NCBI RefSeq assembly: GCF_024790395.1
Contig: NZ_JAJISC010000008.1
Coordinates: 62,001-126,000, forward strand
From: Halomonas dongshanensis
Lineage (GTDB): Bacteria; Pseudomonadota; Gammaproteobacteria; Pseudomonadales; Halomonadaceae
DNA: 64,000 bases
Direction: 5' to 3'
Of the stretch, positions 8,653 to 19,345 are shown in pieces; the stretch's first letter is position 1; each line of letters opens with the position of its first letter. Below the pieces are notes generated by a model. The model saw only the letters and a list, made by a program, of their open reading frames with translations. It was not told where the DNA came from and searched no databases. The position numbers and the translations under genes are program-made.

Positions 8653-9642
8653 TCAAGGCGTTTCCAGGCTGGTTACCGCGCCGCGAATCACCGGCACCGT
8701 TGGCGGCGCGGCAGCCTGGCCACCGCTTGACGCCACGGCAGGCTGCACGCGCGCCGATTGCGCCACCAGCCCCGGCTGCGGGCGTTCGGCTTGGCTTAGT
8801 GCGAATATCTCGAACTGGAACAGCTGTTGGTTGAGCTCGTCGGTAGCGCCCGCTTCGTGCTGGTAGTAGTCGTTCAAACGGCCCTCTTCGGCGGCGCGCA
8901 CGGCCAGGCGCAGCCTGCCCACTTCGGCGGCAAGGGCAAAGCGGGTTAGCAACGCTTCGGGAATGGCCAGGACCACGGTTTCGGGGCGAGCGCTGTTTGG
9001 CGGCGGGCTGCCTTCCGGCGCGCGGGGGGCAGCAAATTCGCCGGTGGTGGTGAGCCCCAAGGTATCGCCCACGCTCAGCACGCGCAGTGCAGGCACCGCG
9101 ACCTGCACCGTGCGGTCGGTATTGAGTTCATCTTGATCGAGAAACAGCAGCACATCGACGTAGTCGCCAGGGGCCAGATGGCCGCCTGCCCCCAAGACCT
9201 GATCGTACTGCAGCGCCAAAGCGCGCTCGCCGGGGCGAATCATCCGGGCAAGGGGGCCGCCGCTTTCGAAATGGCTTTCGTTGAGCACCGTGCCCTGAGG
9301 AATATCGCGCCATATGCGCTGGCCAATCAGCGGCGCGGGGTCGGTATAGCTGCCGGGGGGCTGCAAGCGCAGCTGTTCGCTTTGCAGGTCTTCGGGCTGG
9401 AGCACGTGGTAGGCGGGTACGCTGCGCGCCAGCACCACTACCGGCACGCGATCTACATCATCGGGCGTTTGTGCTACCGGCTCGGGCTCGCTCACCGCCT
9501 CGGGTTCGCCAACGCTAGGTGCCTCAACGCTCGTCGTCATCGGCGCAGGCGCCTCGCGCCCCATCGATACCCCCAAATACCCCACCACCACGGCAGCAAC
9601 GACCAGCAGCATGGCCAGCACCATCATCATTCGGCTGTTCAA
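8653..9642 (-). CDS. cpaB: Tad assembly protein CpaB/RcpC (SAF domain)
   Basis: A 329-residue envelope protein. It has an N-terminal membrane anchor (about 5-25), a Pro/Glu-rich linker, an SAF domain (about 68-135) with VPVVVLARSVPAYHVLQPEDL, and the CpaB/RcpC C-terminal domain with LAPGDYVDVLLF. Members act in the periplasm with the secretin, probably contacting peptidoglycan or modulating the secretin gate. It is the first gene of the minus-strand Tad operon, so its promoter must lie in the AT-rich region shared with flp. The C-terminal tail after residue 290 is low in complexity and Ala/Pro-rich. Confidence 0.88.
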   Translation of the reverse strand: MNSRMMMVLAMLLVVAAVVVGYLGVSMGREAPAPMTTSVEAPSVGEPEAVSEPEPVAQTPDDVDRVPVVVLARSVPAYHVLQPEDLQSEQLRLQPPGSYTDPAPLIGQRIWRDIPQGTVLNESHFESGGPLARMIRPGERALALQYDQVLGAGGHLAPGDYVDVLLFLDQDELNTDRTVQVAVPALRVLSVGDTLGLTTTGEFAAPRAPEGSPPPNSARPETVVLAIPEALLTRFALAAEVGRLRLAVRAAEEGRLNDYYQHEAGATDELNQQLFQFEIFALSQAERPQPGLVAQSARVQPAVASSGGQAAAPPTVPVIRGAVTSLETP

Positions 9643-10003
9643 GACCCGGCTCCCCTGTTACGAATGACCATTACGAACGATTGTGTCGTTGCCATCAGCG
9701 TTACCCATGGCGTTGTTGCGCTTACTCTCGCCATATTTCTTGTAAAAAACCCATTGCTATCTAACTATTTTTCTTACCATTCTTGAGTAAGGCGTCAGCG
9801 TTATTGAAACTCGCCTTCCCTATCGCATTTTAATGTTTCTGTTTTTACCTCACCTCCCCCCTGCTGCGCTACCTCTAATCGAATTTTTATTACTCAATTT
9901 CAATCGCGCAAATATTTTTTGCAACTCTAAATTGATGGCATTTAATAAAATCTCTTTTAAACCATAAGACCAATAACAATCAACACAACTAAAAAAATAA
10001 CCT

Positions 10004-10071
10004 ACGCTAGAAAAAACACTCTTTAAATAGCCCGATAAAATGCCGCCACGCTAAATAAAACACCCTTTAAA
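10004..10071. repeat. Direct repeat upstream of flp, possible operator pair
   Basis: Two 24-bp copies, at 10004-10027 and 10048-10071, share ACGCTA, AAAACAC and CTTTAAA blocks and differ at three positions. Their starts are 44 bp apart, close to four helical turns, so a protein could bind both on one face of the DNA. They lie about 200 bp upstream of the flp start, in the only long non-coding AT-rich stretch of the Tad locus. A regulatory role is inferred from position. Confidence 0.5.
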
Positions 10072-10252
10072 AACCATTATTATTGAAATAAAGCCATTTC
10101 CTATCAACAACTTAAAAAAACAGTGAAAAATAATTTAAAAAAGCATAAAAAAAAGTAAAAAAGCACTAGCGAAACACTAATAGCCATGCGTAGAATTCAA
10201 ATCACCAACCGGTAAAAACAGTTCTCCCTGACTATACCTCGACACAACTTTC

Positions 10253-10264
10253 TCCTCCGGAGGA
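10253..10264 (+). promoter_or_regulatory. Strong flp ribosome-binding site inside a 12-nt palindrome
   Basis: The GGAGGA ribosome site of the flp pilin gene is the right half of the perfect palindrome TCCTCCGGAGGA, ending 7 bases before the ATG. The site is near-consensus, as expected for an abundant structural pilin. Because it is self-complementary it could fold into a 4-bp stem or pair between transcripts, which might mask the site. Masking is speculation. Confidence 0.6.
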
Positions 10265-10271
10265 ACGCATC

Positions 10272-10481
10272 ATGAACCTGATCACTTTCGTACAAAGCTA
10301 CCTTGCTACCCTTCATCGCGATACCACAGGTGCTTCTGCCATCGAGTATGCAATTGTTGCTGGCTTGATTGCTGCAGGCTTAATCCTCGTCTTGGCAACG
10401 CTAGGTGAGGGTCTCCAAGAGTTTTTCACTGAAATTGTGGGCAACCTTGGATTCGGTGGTGGCGAAGGTGGCGAAGGCTAG
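10272..10481 (+). CDS. flp: Flp-family type IVb major pilin
   Basis: A 69-residue prepilin and the main subunit of the Tad pilus. It has a short leader of about 20 residues and a processing site G/ASAIEYA, with the glutamate at +5 and adjacent tyrosine typical of Flp pilins. A 22-residue hydrophobic helix follows (AIVAGLIAAGLILVLATLG), then a short Gly/Glu-rich tail. The start is fixed by a near-consensus GGAGGA site. It heads a plus-strand unit of pilin and pseudopilin genes divergent from the assembly operon. The A24 peptidase near 1.2 kb is the likely processing enzyme. Confidence 0.95.
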   Translation: MNLITFVQSYLATLHRDTTGASAIEYAIVAGLIAAGLILVLATLGEGLQEFFTEIVGNLGFGGGEGGEG

Positions 10482-10533
10482 TAATTAAAATTCTAGAACT
10501 GGTGAATAGCCCTATGCAGTGGAGCATTTCATT

Positions 10534-10983
10534 ATGCCTCATGCAATTAAACAGAAAGGTATCGCCACTATAGAGTTTGCATTTAGCTTCGTGATTTTAC
10601 TGGCGCTCTTCTACGGCATCGCGGGCTACGCGATGCCGGTTTTGTTGGGCTCGAGCTATCAGCAGGTGGCGTCGGATGCATTGCGTGAAGGGCTTAGTTG
10701 GCAACGCCATCGCAATGCCTCCGAGGCAGACCTTCATAACTATATCGATGCGCTTATTGCTGACTCTTGGATCCCTCACGGGTGGGCAGAACACTGTGAG
10801 GAAAGAAGCCGATTTTTGACGATCAATCCAACGACCGGTAGCTGGGAAGTGTGCTTACGCCACTCCTCGCCTGACACCATTCTCCCCCCCATCAGATTGA
10901 TGGATCTGCAGTTTCCCGTTTTACCCGAACAGATCGCGGGAATGGCCATGATGCATACCCGTGAGGTGGCTGTTATACCCTAG
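10534..10983 (+). CDS. TadE-like pseudopilin
   Basis: A protein of about 149 residues with the TadE signature at its N-terminus: KGIATIEFAFSFVILLALFYGIAGYAM, a hydrophobic helix right after a G-(I)-A-T-I-E-F processing site with the +5 glutamate. The remainder is a periplasmic domain with two cysteines (in HCEERSR and WEVCLRH). TadE proteins are minor pseudopilins needed for Tad pilus assembly. I chose the ATG at 10534, with GGAG 9 bases upstream, over the GTG at 10519. It lies between flp and a tadG-like gene and has a paralogue at 13258. Confidence 0.85.
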   Translation: MPHAIKQKGIATIEFAFSFVILLALFYGIAGYAMPVLLGSSYQQVASDALREGLSWQRHRNASEADLHNYIDALIADSWIPHGWAEHCEERSRFLTINPTTGSWEVCLRHSSPDTILPPIRLMDLQFPVLPEQIAGMAMMHTREVAVIP

Positions 10984-11024
10984 CCGCATCGATTGACGCC
11001 GCTGCCCGTTTTAGGACGCTTACC

Positions 11025-13271
11025 ATGGCCACAGCCTCTTTCACCTCTTTTAGCGGCTCAGCTCGGCAACGGGGCGTGGTCAGCATTCTTACCGCCTTTC
11101 TACTCGTCATGATGCTGGCCCTGCTCGCATTGGTCGTCGACACGGGACGACTCTATCTCGAGCAACGTAACCTACAAAAAATCGCCGATATGGCCGCGCT
11201 CGATGCCAGCGCCCGCTTGCCACGTGGAAACTGTGGCGATAACCCCTCCATGGCCGCAGCCTTCGCCACCGAATCCGCCAGGCTACATGGATTCAACGCC
11301 GATGTGATTACCCGCTGTGCAACGGTAGCCACCAATGAAGAGGGCTTGCGCACCGTGACCGAAACCCCCAGCGGCACGGCGGTAAGCGTGACGGTCAGCG
11401 AGTCTCATCCAGCCAGCATCGTACTGCGTGGTGGTGCCCTTTTTAGTGATGGCTTCGAGGGCAACGTCAACTTGCAAGCCACAGCGTCAGCGCAGCGCAA
11501 TAGCGAGTCGGTAACCACCTTTTCGGTGGGAAGCCAGCTTCTCAATCTCAGTGAAAACGCCCTGGTAGGTAAGCTACTCGAAGGCGTTGGAATCAACCCT
11601 TCGCGTCTAACCGTGCTGGACTCGGACGGCCTGCTCAATGCCAAAGTCACCCCAGCTGGTTTGCTACAAGCATTGGGAGTTGAAATATCAGTCAATGAGT
11701 TAGCGCTCCTCACCCCTCAAGGACTGTTGGAGCGCATCGAAACAGACATTGGGGCCATAGGCTTCGATAGATTGATCACAGCCAGCCTAGAACTGATAAG
11801 CGATAGCGCGGTTGCCGCCGAGATAGGAGTGGTACGCGCAGAAATTCTCTCTAGTGATATTCGCAATGCAAATATCAACTTACTGGGAGAAGGTGGTTTA
11901 CTGAGTGTAGGCGCAGGGAATGACGGCACCGTGCGCCCCGCACTCGAAAGCGAGCTGAGTTTGGGCAATCTTTTATCGGGCGCCATTCTTGCGGGTACGC
12001 GGGGCCATGCCGTAGCCGTCGATAGTTTGAGCCTTCTGGGCATTGATGTAGAGGCCAGCGTTACCGAGCCGCCCGCTTGGGCCACCGGGCCCGTGGGTAC
12101 CACGGCCTATAGCGGGCAGGTACGCGCTCATATCGATATCGATACCAACGACATTCCTCTGATTGGCCCAGTCCTACGCTTATTACTAGGGCTACGAATT
12201 CACCTTCCTATTACCGTGGACCTTGCCTCGGCGCGAGGCGAGCTCATGGCTACACAGTGCAGTAGCAGCCAATCGACGGCTGATATCGAGGTTACCTCAT
12301 CGGTACTCAACGTGTGCATAGGCGAGATCGATGAAGGCGATCTCTGGTCGGGTACCGAAAGTTGCTCGGCTTACGTGCGCAATACAGAGCTCATCAGCCT
12401 ATTTGGCGAGTCTATTCTTTCTGGCAAATCGGTCATTCCCGCACTGGAAAGCACAGAGAGACTCAATGGTATGCAGGTAGGCGAAACCCGCTTCACCCAG
12501 CCAAATCAACTTGCCCTTGGCAATACCGTCGATAATATCACAGCGGGCCTACTCGACCTTCTTGCCGGTCTCTTTCGTCCTACGGTACGTGATCATGGCG
12601 GAGGCCTAGAATCGAATATCAATCGAGACAGGCAGATCGAGTATCTTGCCGAATACTATCTCGAACAAACGAAGAGCAGTAATGGGCGCTATGATGTTAA
12701 TGCTGTGGCTACGCTGATACTCAATGGCAATGGAGAACTATCGCCCCTTACCCGTAACTGGACTTTTGATAGGGCCATTCCTACTACCGGTTTGCTAGGC
12801 CTCTACGTAAGGCCTTCCGCAAACTGGACGAGGGGAAGTTTTTTAGATGCATTTCGTGCTTATACATCTACTCCCTACAGCATACTCGATGCAGTAGGAA
12901 TACCCACGTTCGACAATGGCTATCAATCATGTGCAGGGTTATTGAGTTCGCTCCTGAACTGGAACGGCTGCGTAAAACACAACCTTACGAAACTACTAAA
13001 AAGCAGTCCCGATATCGAAAATTCAACGGCTTTCCAGTCGGTTGGACAGCTTATAACCAACCCCAACACCAATACGGTGGCCTGCTCGGGAGGGCTCTGC
13101 AGTATTCTTCGCCCTGTACTCAACTTACTCAAACCCGCACTAAACGGCGTAGGAGGTGTACTGACGACTTTGCTCGCGGATACGCTAGGCGCACAAGCGG
13201 GCAGAAGCGAAGTCTATGTGGATGCCGTTAGCTGCGGCGTGCCCACCTTAGTGGGAAATGCCAGTGAATAG
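11025..13271 (+). CDS. tadG: TadG-like Tad pilus assembly protein
   Basis: A 748-residue protein with the TadG N-terminal module: RQRGVVSILTAFLLVMMLALLALVVDTGRLYLEQRNLQKIADMAALDAS, i.e. one membrane helix (about residues 18-40) followed by the conserved D-x-G-R-L-Y...R-x-L-Q-x-A-D-A/AA-LD pattern. The long extracytoplasmic region has scattered cysteine pairs and many Leu/Ile-rich repeats but no von Willebrand A motif that I can see. TadG-type proteins sit in the inner membrane and project outward, helping pilus assembly or anchoring. It overlaps the next TadE-like gene by 14 bp. Assigning the symbol beyond the N-terminal domain is less certain. Confidence 0.78.
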   Translation: MATASFTSFSGSARQRGVVSILTAFLLVMMLALLALVVDTGRLYLEQRNLQKIADMAALDASARLPRGNCGDNPSMAAAFATESARLHGFNADVITRCATVATNEEGLRTVTETPSGTAVSVTVSESHPASIVLRGGALFSDGFEGNVNLQATASAQRNSESVTTFSVGSQLLNLSENALVGKLLEGVGINPSRLTVLDSDGLLNAKVTPAGLLQALGVEISVNELALLTPQGLLERIETDIGAIGFDRLITASLELISDSAVAAEIGVVRAEILSSDIRNANINLLGEGGLLSVGAGNDGTVRPALESELSLGNLLSGAILAGTRGHAVAVDSLSLLGIDVEASVTEPPAWATGPVGTTAYSGQVRAHIDIDTNDIPLIGPVLRLLLGLRIHLPITVDLASARGELMATQCSSSQSTADIEVTSSVLNVCIGEIDEGDLWSGTESCSAYVRNTELISLFGESILSGKSVIPALESTERLNGMQVGETRFTQPNQLALGNTVDNITAGLLDLLAGLFRPTVRDHGGGLESNINRDRQIEYLAEYYLEQTKSSNGRYDVNAVATLILNGNGELSPLTRNWTFDRAIPTTGLLGLYVRPSANWTRGSFLDAFRAYTSTPYSILDAVGIPTFDNGYQSCAGLLSSLLNWNGCVKHNLTKLLKSSPDIENSTAFQSVGQLITNPNTNTVACSGGLCSILRPVLNLLKPALNGVGGVLTTLLADTLGAQAGRSEVYVDAVSCGVPTLVGNASE

Positions 13272-13779
13272 CACCCGTACAGAAAAGCAACAGGGGGTAG
13301 TGGCAATCGAGTTTGCGGCCATCTTCCTGCTGTTTTTCTCTTTGGTGTACGCCACCATAGCCTTTGGCTTTCCTGCCGTTACGCGTATGGGGCTTCAGCA
13401 CTATGCCGTCGAGGCTGGTCGGGCCGCGATGAAAGTAGACCCGCATTACGGTGATCAAAGCTCTGTGCTCGAACGCGTAGGCCATGAGATAGAGCGTACT
13501 ATCAATGCAGGCTGGGTTCCCCCCCAATGGCGCAACCAATGCGCACTTCCCAATGATAGTAGTGAGTGGTCACTTCTTCCCAATACCGATTATGGTTACT
13601 GGCGCCTTGAGCCCAACACGCCGCTGAATCGTATTGCGCGCTATCAGTTTTATATCTGCATTCAAGCGGACACGCCTATCGTGCCTCCTTTAAGGCTTTC
13701 TAGTGAACTCGTCTTTCCTCCTCAACTCGATGCGAACGGTAACCCTTGGGTCCGCGGCTACACCATCACTACCTTGTAA
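13258..13779 (+). CDS. tadE: TadE-like pseudopilin, second copy
   Basis: A 173-residue pseudopilin with the TadE-type leader KQQGVVAIEFAAIFLLFFSLVYATIAFGF: a glycine, then a +5 glutamate and a hydrophobic helix. It resembles the protein at 10534 throughout, including the WVPPQWRNQC/WIPHGWAEHC and YICIQADTPIVPPLRLSSELVFP/VCLRHSSPDTILPPIRLMDLQFP segments, so the two are paralogues and probably the TadE/TadF pair of this locus. The start overlaps the end of the tadG-like gene by 14 bp (coupling). It ends the pilin unit; no strong terminator is visible. Confidence 0.85.
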   Translation: MPVNSTRTEKQQGVVAIEFAAIFLLFFSLVYATIAFGFPAVTRMGLQHYAVEAGRAAMKVDPHYGDQSSVLERVGHEIERTINAGWVPPQWRNQCALPNDSSEWSLLPNTDYGYWRLEPNTPLNRIARYQFYICIQADTPIVPPLRLSSELVFPPQLDANGNPWVRGYTITTL

Positions 13780-13885
13780 GGAAAAGCGCCGTTTTTCATC
13801 TCCGTTTTCCTCCAGAACATGATATGGTGGCAACTATTTTGCGCACCTACGGGCAACCTATTGAAATAAACGGGTAACGACCGCT

Positions 13886-14893
13886 ATGACTGTAACGCCT
13901 GCCGCCTTGCCTGAGCCTCGCTACTTTCCTCTTTCGCGCCTTGCCTGCCGGGGAGCGCGGCGTGTTTTGCGTGCGCCGCTGCCTTGGGCGGTCGCGGCGG
14001 GGCTTTTGAGTTTGCCTGCCGTGGCGCAGTCGCTGGATGAAACGCTGGCGCAAATTCAGCCCGGGCAGTGCTGGGCGGTGGGGGCGGTGAACCCACGGCC
14101 GATGCGCGAAACCGTCGAGATTCAGATCAAGGACCAACAGGCCACCATCGAGGTGACCCCGGCCGAGATCGAGCAGGGCTACAAGCGCGTCGAAACCCGC
14201 GAAGGCACCCTCACCTACCGTATCGAGCCGCCCACCTACCGCACCGTGGAAGAGCAAGTGATGACGCGCCCGCCGGTCGAGCGCTTCGAGGTAGTGCCCG
14301 CCGTGTTCGAAGAGCAGATTCGCACCGTGGTGGTCGAAGGCGAGCGGCGTTCGCTGGAGTCGTGCCAGGCGGGCGGCTACTCCAACAACATGAGCTTCTG
14401 CGTACAGGAGCACCCTGCGCGTGAAGAGCGCGTGCCGGTGCAGGTCATGGTGTCACCGGAAACCACCCGCGTGGTGGTCGAGCCCGCCGAGTACACTACC
14501 GTGACGCGCCAAGTGATCGACCAGCCCGCCCGCGTCATCGAGATTTGGAACGAGCCCGAAGAGGAGCTGGTAGCAGCAGAAGACATCGTTGCCCCCGCGC
14601 GCACCTCGCAGTCGTTCTTGCCGCGCGAGGTGCGCAGGCTGGAGCGCGTGGATTACCAAGGCACGCCAGAGCTACAGATGCGTCAAGCGGTGTGCGATGG
14701 CGACATCACCCCGATGCTGGTCGAAGACATCCAAACGGCACTGCGCCAATACGGCCTGCTGACGGGCCCCATCGACGGCCGCCTTGGCCCGCAAACCCTG
14801 GGCGCGCTGCGCGAATTCCAGGGCCAGCGCGGCCTGGTGCAGGCAGGGCTGACCTTCGAGAGCCTGGAGAGTCTCTCCATCGCCGTGCCTTAA
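13886..14893 (+). CDS. Secreted peptidoglycan-binding protein with repeated PAxY-type modules
   Basis: A 335-residue exported protein: an N-terminal signal sequence (hydrophobic core ending near AVAQS, residue 49), a long Val/Glu/Pro-rich region in which a module of the form V-x-P-A/P-x-Y/F-x-x-V-x-x-x-V recurs (near residues 90-150 and 190-235), and a C-terminal peptidoglycan_binding_1 domain from about residue 275 (DIQTALRQYGLLTGPIDGRLGPQTLGALREFQGQRGL). It is likely a periplasmic or outer-membrane cell-wall-binding protein. It follows the Tad pilin unit by about 100 bp, but its relation to Tad is unproven. The annotated Met gives a long n-region; a start near the second hydrophobic block is possible. 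Confidence 0.75.
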   Translation: MTVTPAALPEPRYFPLSRLACRGARRVLRAPLPWAVAAGLLSLPAVAQSLDETLAQIQPGQCWAVGAVNPRPMRETVEIQIKDQQATIEVTPAEIEQGYKRVETREGTLTYRIEPPTYRTVEEQVMTRPPVERFEVVPAVFEEQIRTVVVEGERRSLESCQAGGYSNNMSFCVQEHPAREERVPVQVMVSPETTRVVVEPAEYTTVTRQVIDQPARVIEIWNEPEEELVAAEDIVAPARTSQSFLPREVRRLERVDYQGTPELQMRQAVCDGDITPMLVEDIQTALRQYGLLTGPIDGRLGPQTLGALREFQGQRGLVQAGLTFESLESLSIAVP

Positions 14894-14915
14894 GCGCCAA
14901 CGCCTCGTCTACACC

Positions 14916-14953
14916 GCAAAGCCCCGCGATTTGAGCCCATCGCGGGGCTTTGC
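14916..14953 (+). terminator. Strong hairpin after the peptidoglycan-binding gene
   Basis: A perfect 15-bp inverted repeat GCAAAGCCCCGCGAT / ATCGCGGGGCTTTGC with an 8-base loop, 22 bp after the stop codon. The stem is GC-rich and ends in TTT, so it fits an intrinsic terminator without a long U-tract. The dapC promoter sits inside and just after it. Confidence 0.75.
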
Positions 14954-14960
14954 GTATAAT
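14931..14960 (+). promoter_or_regulatory. Predicted sigma-70 promoter of dapC
   Basis: A perfect TATAAT -10 box lies at 14955-14960, with TTGAGC at 14931-14936, 18 bp upstream, as the -35 box. The -35 lies in the loop of the preceding terminator hairpin and the spacer is its right arm. The dapC start codon is 54 bp downstream of the -10. Confidence 0.55.
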
Positions 14961-15014
14961 CGACCCTCTTACACCCTCACTTTTCGCCCCTTACCTGCTT
15001 GGCGCCCTGACCCC

Positions 15015-16211
15015 ATGAATCCCGATCTCGACGCCCTACATCCGTACCCCTTCGAAAAGCTGGCCAAGCTCAAGGCGTCGTTGACCGCGCCTGCAGGCCT
15101 TGCGCACATTCCGCTGACCATTGGCGAGCCCCAGCACGCGCCCTACGCCAAGGCGCTGGAAGCGCTGGTACGCCACCAGCTGGATATGGCGAAGTACCCC
15201 GCCACTGCGGGAATTGCGGCGCTGCGCGAGACCATGGCGGCCTGGGCCACGGCGCGTTTTGGCCTGGCAGGGCTCGATGCCGAGCGCCAGATACTGCCGG
15301 TGAACGGCACACGGGAGGCTATTTTCGCCTTCGTGCAGGCCGCGCTCGACCGCACTCGCCCGGCCAAGGTGGCAGTGCCCAACCCTTTCTACCAGATTTA
15401 CGAAGGCGCGACGCTGCTGGCCGGGGGCGAGCCGCTCTATTTGGATTGCACCGCCGAGACGCACTTCCGCCCGGATTTCAGCGCCATTAGCGCCGACACC
15501 TGGCGCGAGACGCAGATCGTCTTTCTCTGCTCGCCGGGCAACCCGACCGGGGCGGTCACGCCGCTCGATGAGTTCAAACAGCTAATTGCCCTGGCCGATG
15601 AGTTCGATTTCATCATCGCCTCCGATGAGTGCTACTCCGAGCTGTACCTGGACGAAAACGCGCCGCCGCCGGGGCTATTGCAGGCCTGCGCCGAGCTTGG
15701 CCGCGACGACTACCGCCGCTGCATCGTGTTTCATTCGCTCTCCAAGCGCTCCAACCTGCCGGGGCTGCGTTCAGGCTTCGTCGCCGGTGATGCCGACCTC
15801 ATCCAGCCGTTCAAGCGCTACCGCACCTACCACGGTTGCGCCATGTCGCTGCCGGTTCAAGAGGCTTCCATCGCCGCCTGGCAGGACGAGACCCACGTGC
15901 GCGCCAACCGCGACGCCTACCGCGAGAAGTTCGCGGCGGTGACCGAGATTCTCGCCCCGGTGCTCGATTTCCCCAGGCCCGAGGCGAGCTTCTACCTCTG
16001 GCCCGCCGTGCCGGGCGGTGACGATATCGCCTTCACTCGGCGCCTGTTCGAAGAGGTGCACGTTAGCGTCTTGCCGGGCAGCCTGATGGGGCGCGAGAAC
16101 GCTGACGGCTTCAACCCCGGCAGCGGGCGGCTACGCTTGGCGCTGGTGGCGGAGCTCGCCCCCACGCGCGAGGCCGCCGAACGCATTCGTCGACTCATCG
16201 AGCGCGGCTGA
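15015..16211 (+). CDS. dapC: Succinyldiaminopimelate aminotransferase DapC
   Basis: A 398-residue class I/II PLP aminotransferase that makes N-succinyl-L,L-diaminopimelate from the 2-amino-6-ketopimelate intermediate, in the lysine/cell-wall diaminopimelate pathway. Visible features are the N-terminal MNPDLDALHPYPFEKL typical of DapC, the cofactor-region motif SPGNPTG (about 177), the SDECYSELY block (about 207), the PLP lysine in SLSKRSNLPGLRSGF (about 245) and the C-terminal RLRLALVAE. The ATG at 15015 starts exactly at the family N-terminus; the open frame upstream (to 14931) runs through the terminator and is not used. It lies just upstream of yffB-like and dapD/dapE, which supports the role. 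Confidence 0.93.
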   Translation: MNPDLDALHPYPFEKLAKLKASLTAPAGLAHIPLTIGEPQHAPYAKALEALVRHQLDMAKYPATAGIAALRETMAAWATARFGLAGLDAERQILPVNGTREAIFAFVQAALDRTRPAKVAVPNPFYQIYEGATLLAGGEPLYLDCTAETHFRPDFSAISADTWRETQIVFLCSPGNPTGAVTPLDEFKQLIALADEFDFIIASDECYSELYLDENAPPPGLLQACAELGRDDYRRCIVFHSLSKRSNLPGLRSGFVAGDADLIQPFKRYRTYHGCAMSLPVQEASIAAWQDETHVRANRDAYREKFAAVTEILAPVLDFPRPEASFYLWPAVPGGDDIAFTRRLFEEVHVSVLPGSLMGRENADGFNPGSGRLRLALVAELAPTREAAERIRRLIERG

Positions 16212-16289
16212 CGCGCAACGCTTAAACACCTGGTGGCCTAAAAGATCGTCAACGCTCGCGGCCCCACCTTACGTTCGTCAGGAGGTTTT

Positions 16290-16634
16290 ATGCATACGCT
16301 CTACATCATCAACACCTGCGATACCTGCCGTAAGGCGCGCAAGGCGCTGGAAGAGCGCGGCGTGCCCTTCCGCGTTCACGATCTGCGTAAGGATGGGCTC
16401 TCGGCGGGGCTGCTCGAAAGCTTTTTGGAGCGCATGCCGCTAAAAGAGGCGATCAACAAGCGCAGCAAGACCTGGCGCGACCTGCCTGCTGAGCAGAAAG
16501 AAGATCTTGACGCCAACTCCACCCGCGCGCTGCTGCTCGAACACCCCACACTGCTCAAGCGCCCGCTGCTGGATACCGGCGCCGCGCTGGTGGTCGGCTA
16601 CCGCGAAGGCGACTACGACAACGTCGCCGGGTAA
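16290..16634 (+). CDS. ArsC/Spx-family protein (YffB-like)
   Basis: A 114-residue thioredoxin-fold protein of the ArsC family. The redox motif C-D-T-C-R-K is visible at residues 10-15 after a short beta strand (LYIINTCDTCRKARKAL). The C-terminal half has the family pattern LLLEHPTLLKRPLLDTG with the conserved K-R-P. YffB-type proteins are glutathione-linked reductase-like proteins of unclear substrate; true arsenate reductase activity cannot be inferred. The start is well fixed by an AGGAGG site 8 bases upstream. It sits between dapC and dapD, an arrangement seen in other gammaproteobacteria, perhaps only by co-transcription. Confidence 0.85.
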   Translation: MHTLYIINTCDTCRKARKALEERGVPFRVHDLRKDGLSAGLLESFLERMPLKEAINKRSKTWRDLPAEQKEDLDANSTRALLLEHPTLLKRPLLDTGAALVVGYREGDYDNVAG

Positions 16635-16640
16635 GGCCCC

Positions 16641-16668
16641 GATTCACGATTCACGATTCACGATTCAC
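16641..16668 (+). repeat. Four tandem copies of a 7-bp unit (GATTCAC)
   Basis: Four perfect head-to-tail copies of GATTCAC lie between the yffB-like stop and the dapD ribosome site. A 7-mer changes length out of phase with codons, but the tract is non-coding and about 40 bp before dapD, so copy number could only alter the leader. No other function is visible. Confidence 0.8.
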
Positions 16669-16708
16669 GCCTCACTATATTCACCCACCACTCACAGGGA
16701 GACCCACT

Positions 16709-19300
<2,592 letters not shown>

Positions 19301-19345
19301 GAGCTGCCCTAAACCCAGTTGGAGTCGATAACCGCAACGCTAACG

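Larger units (their letters stand above)
9643..10271. promoter_or_regulatory. AT-rich divergent control region between cpaB and flp
   Basis: This 629-bp stretch has no credible gene and is markedly richer in A and T than its surroundings, especially 9780-10200. It separates the two divergent Tad transcription units, so both promoters should lie here. The clearest structure is a 24-bp direct repeat at 10004-10027 and 10048-10071 (21 of 24 identical, starts 44 bp apart), with a weaker resemblance near 9943-9965. I could not fix a sigma-70 or sigma-54 promoter with confidence. Confidence 0.6.

Noticed and set aside
9643-10271. sigma-54 or strong sigma-70 promoter for flp
   Set aside because: Several weak -10-like AATAAA sequences occur in the AT-rich stretch, but none has a matching -35 at a proper distance from flp, so no promoter was called.
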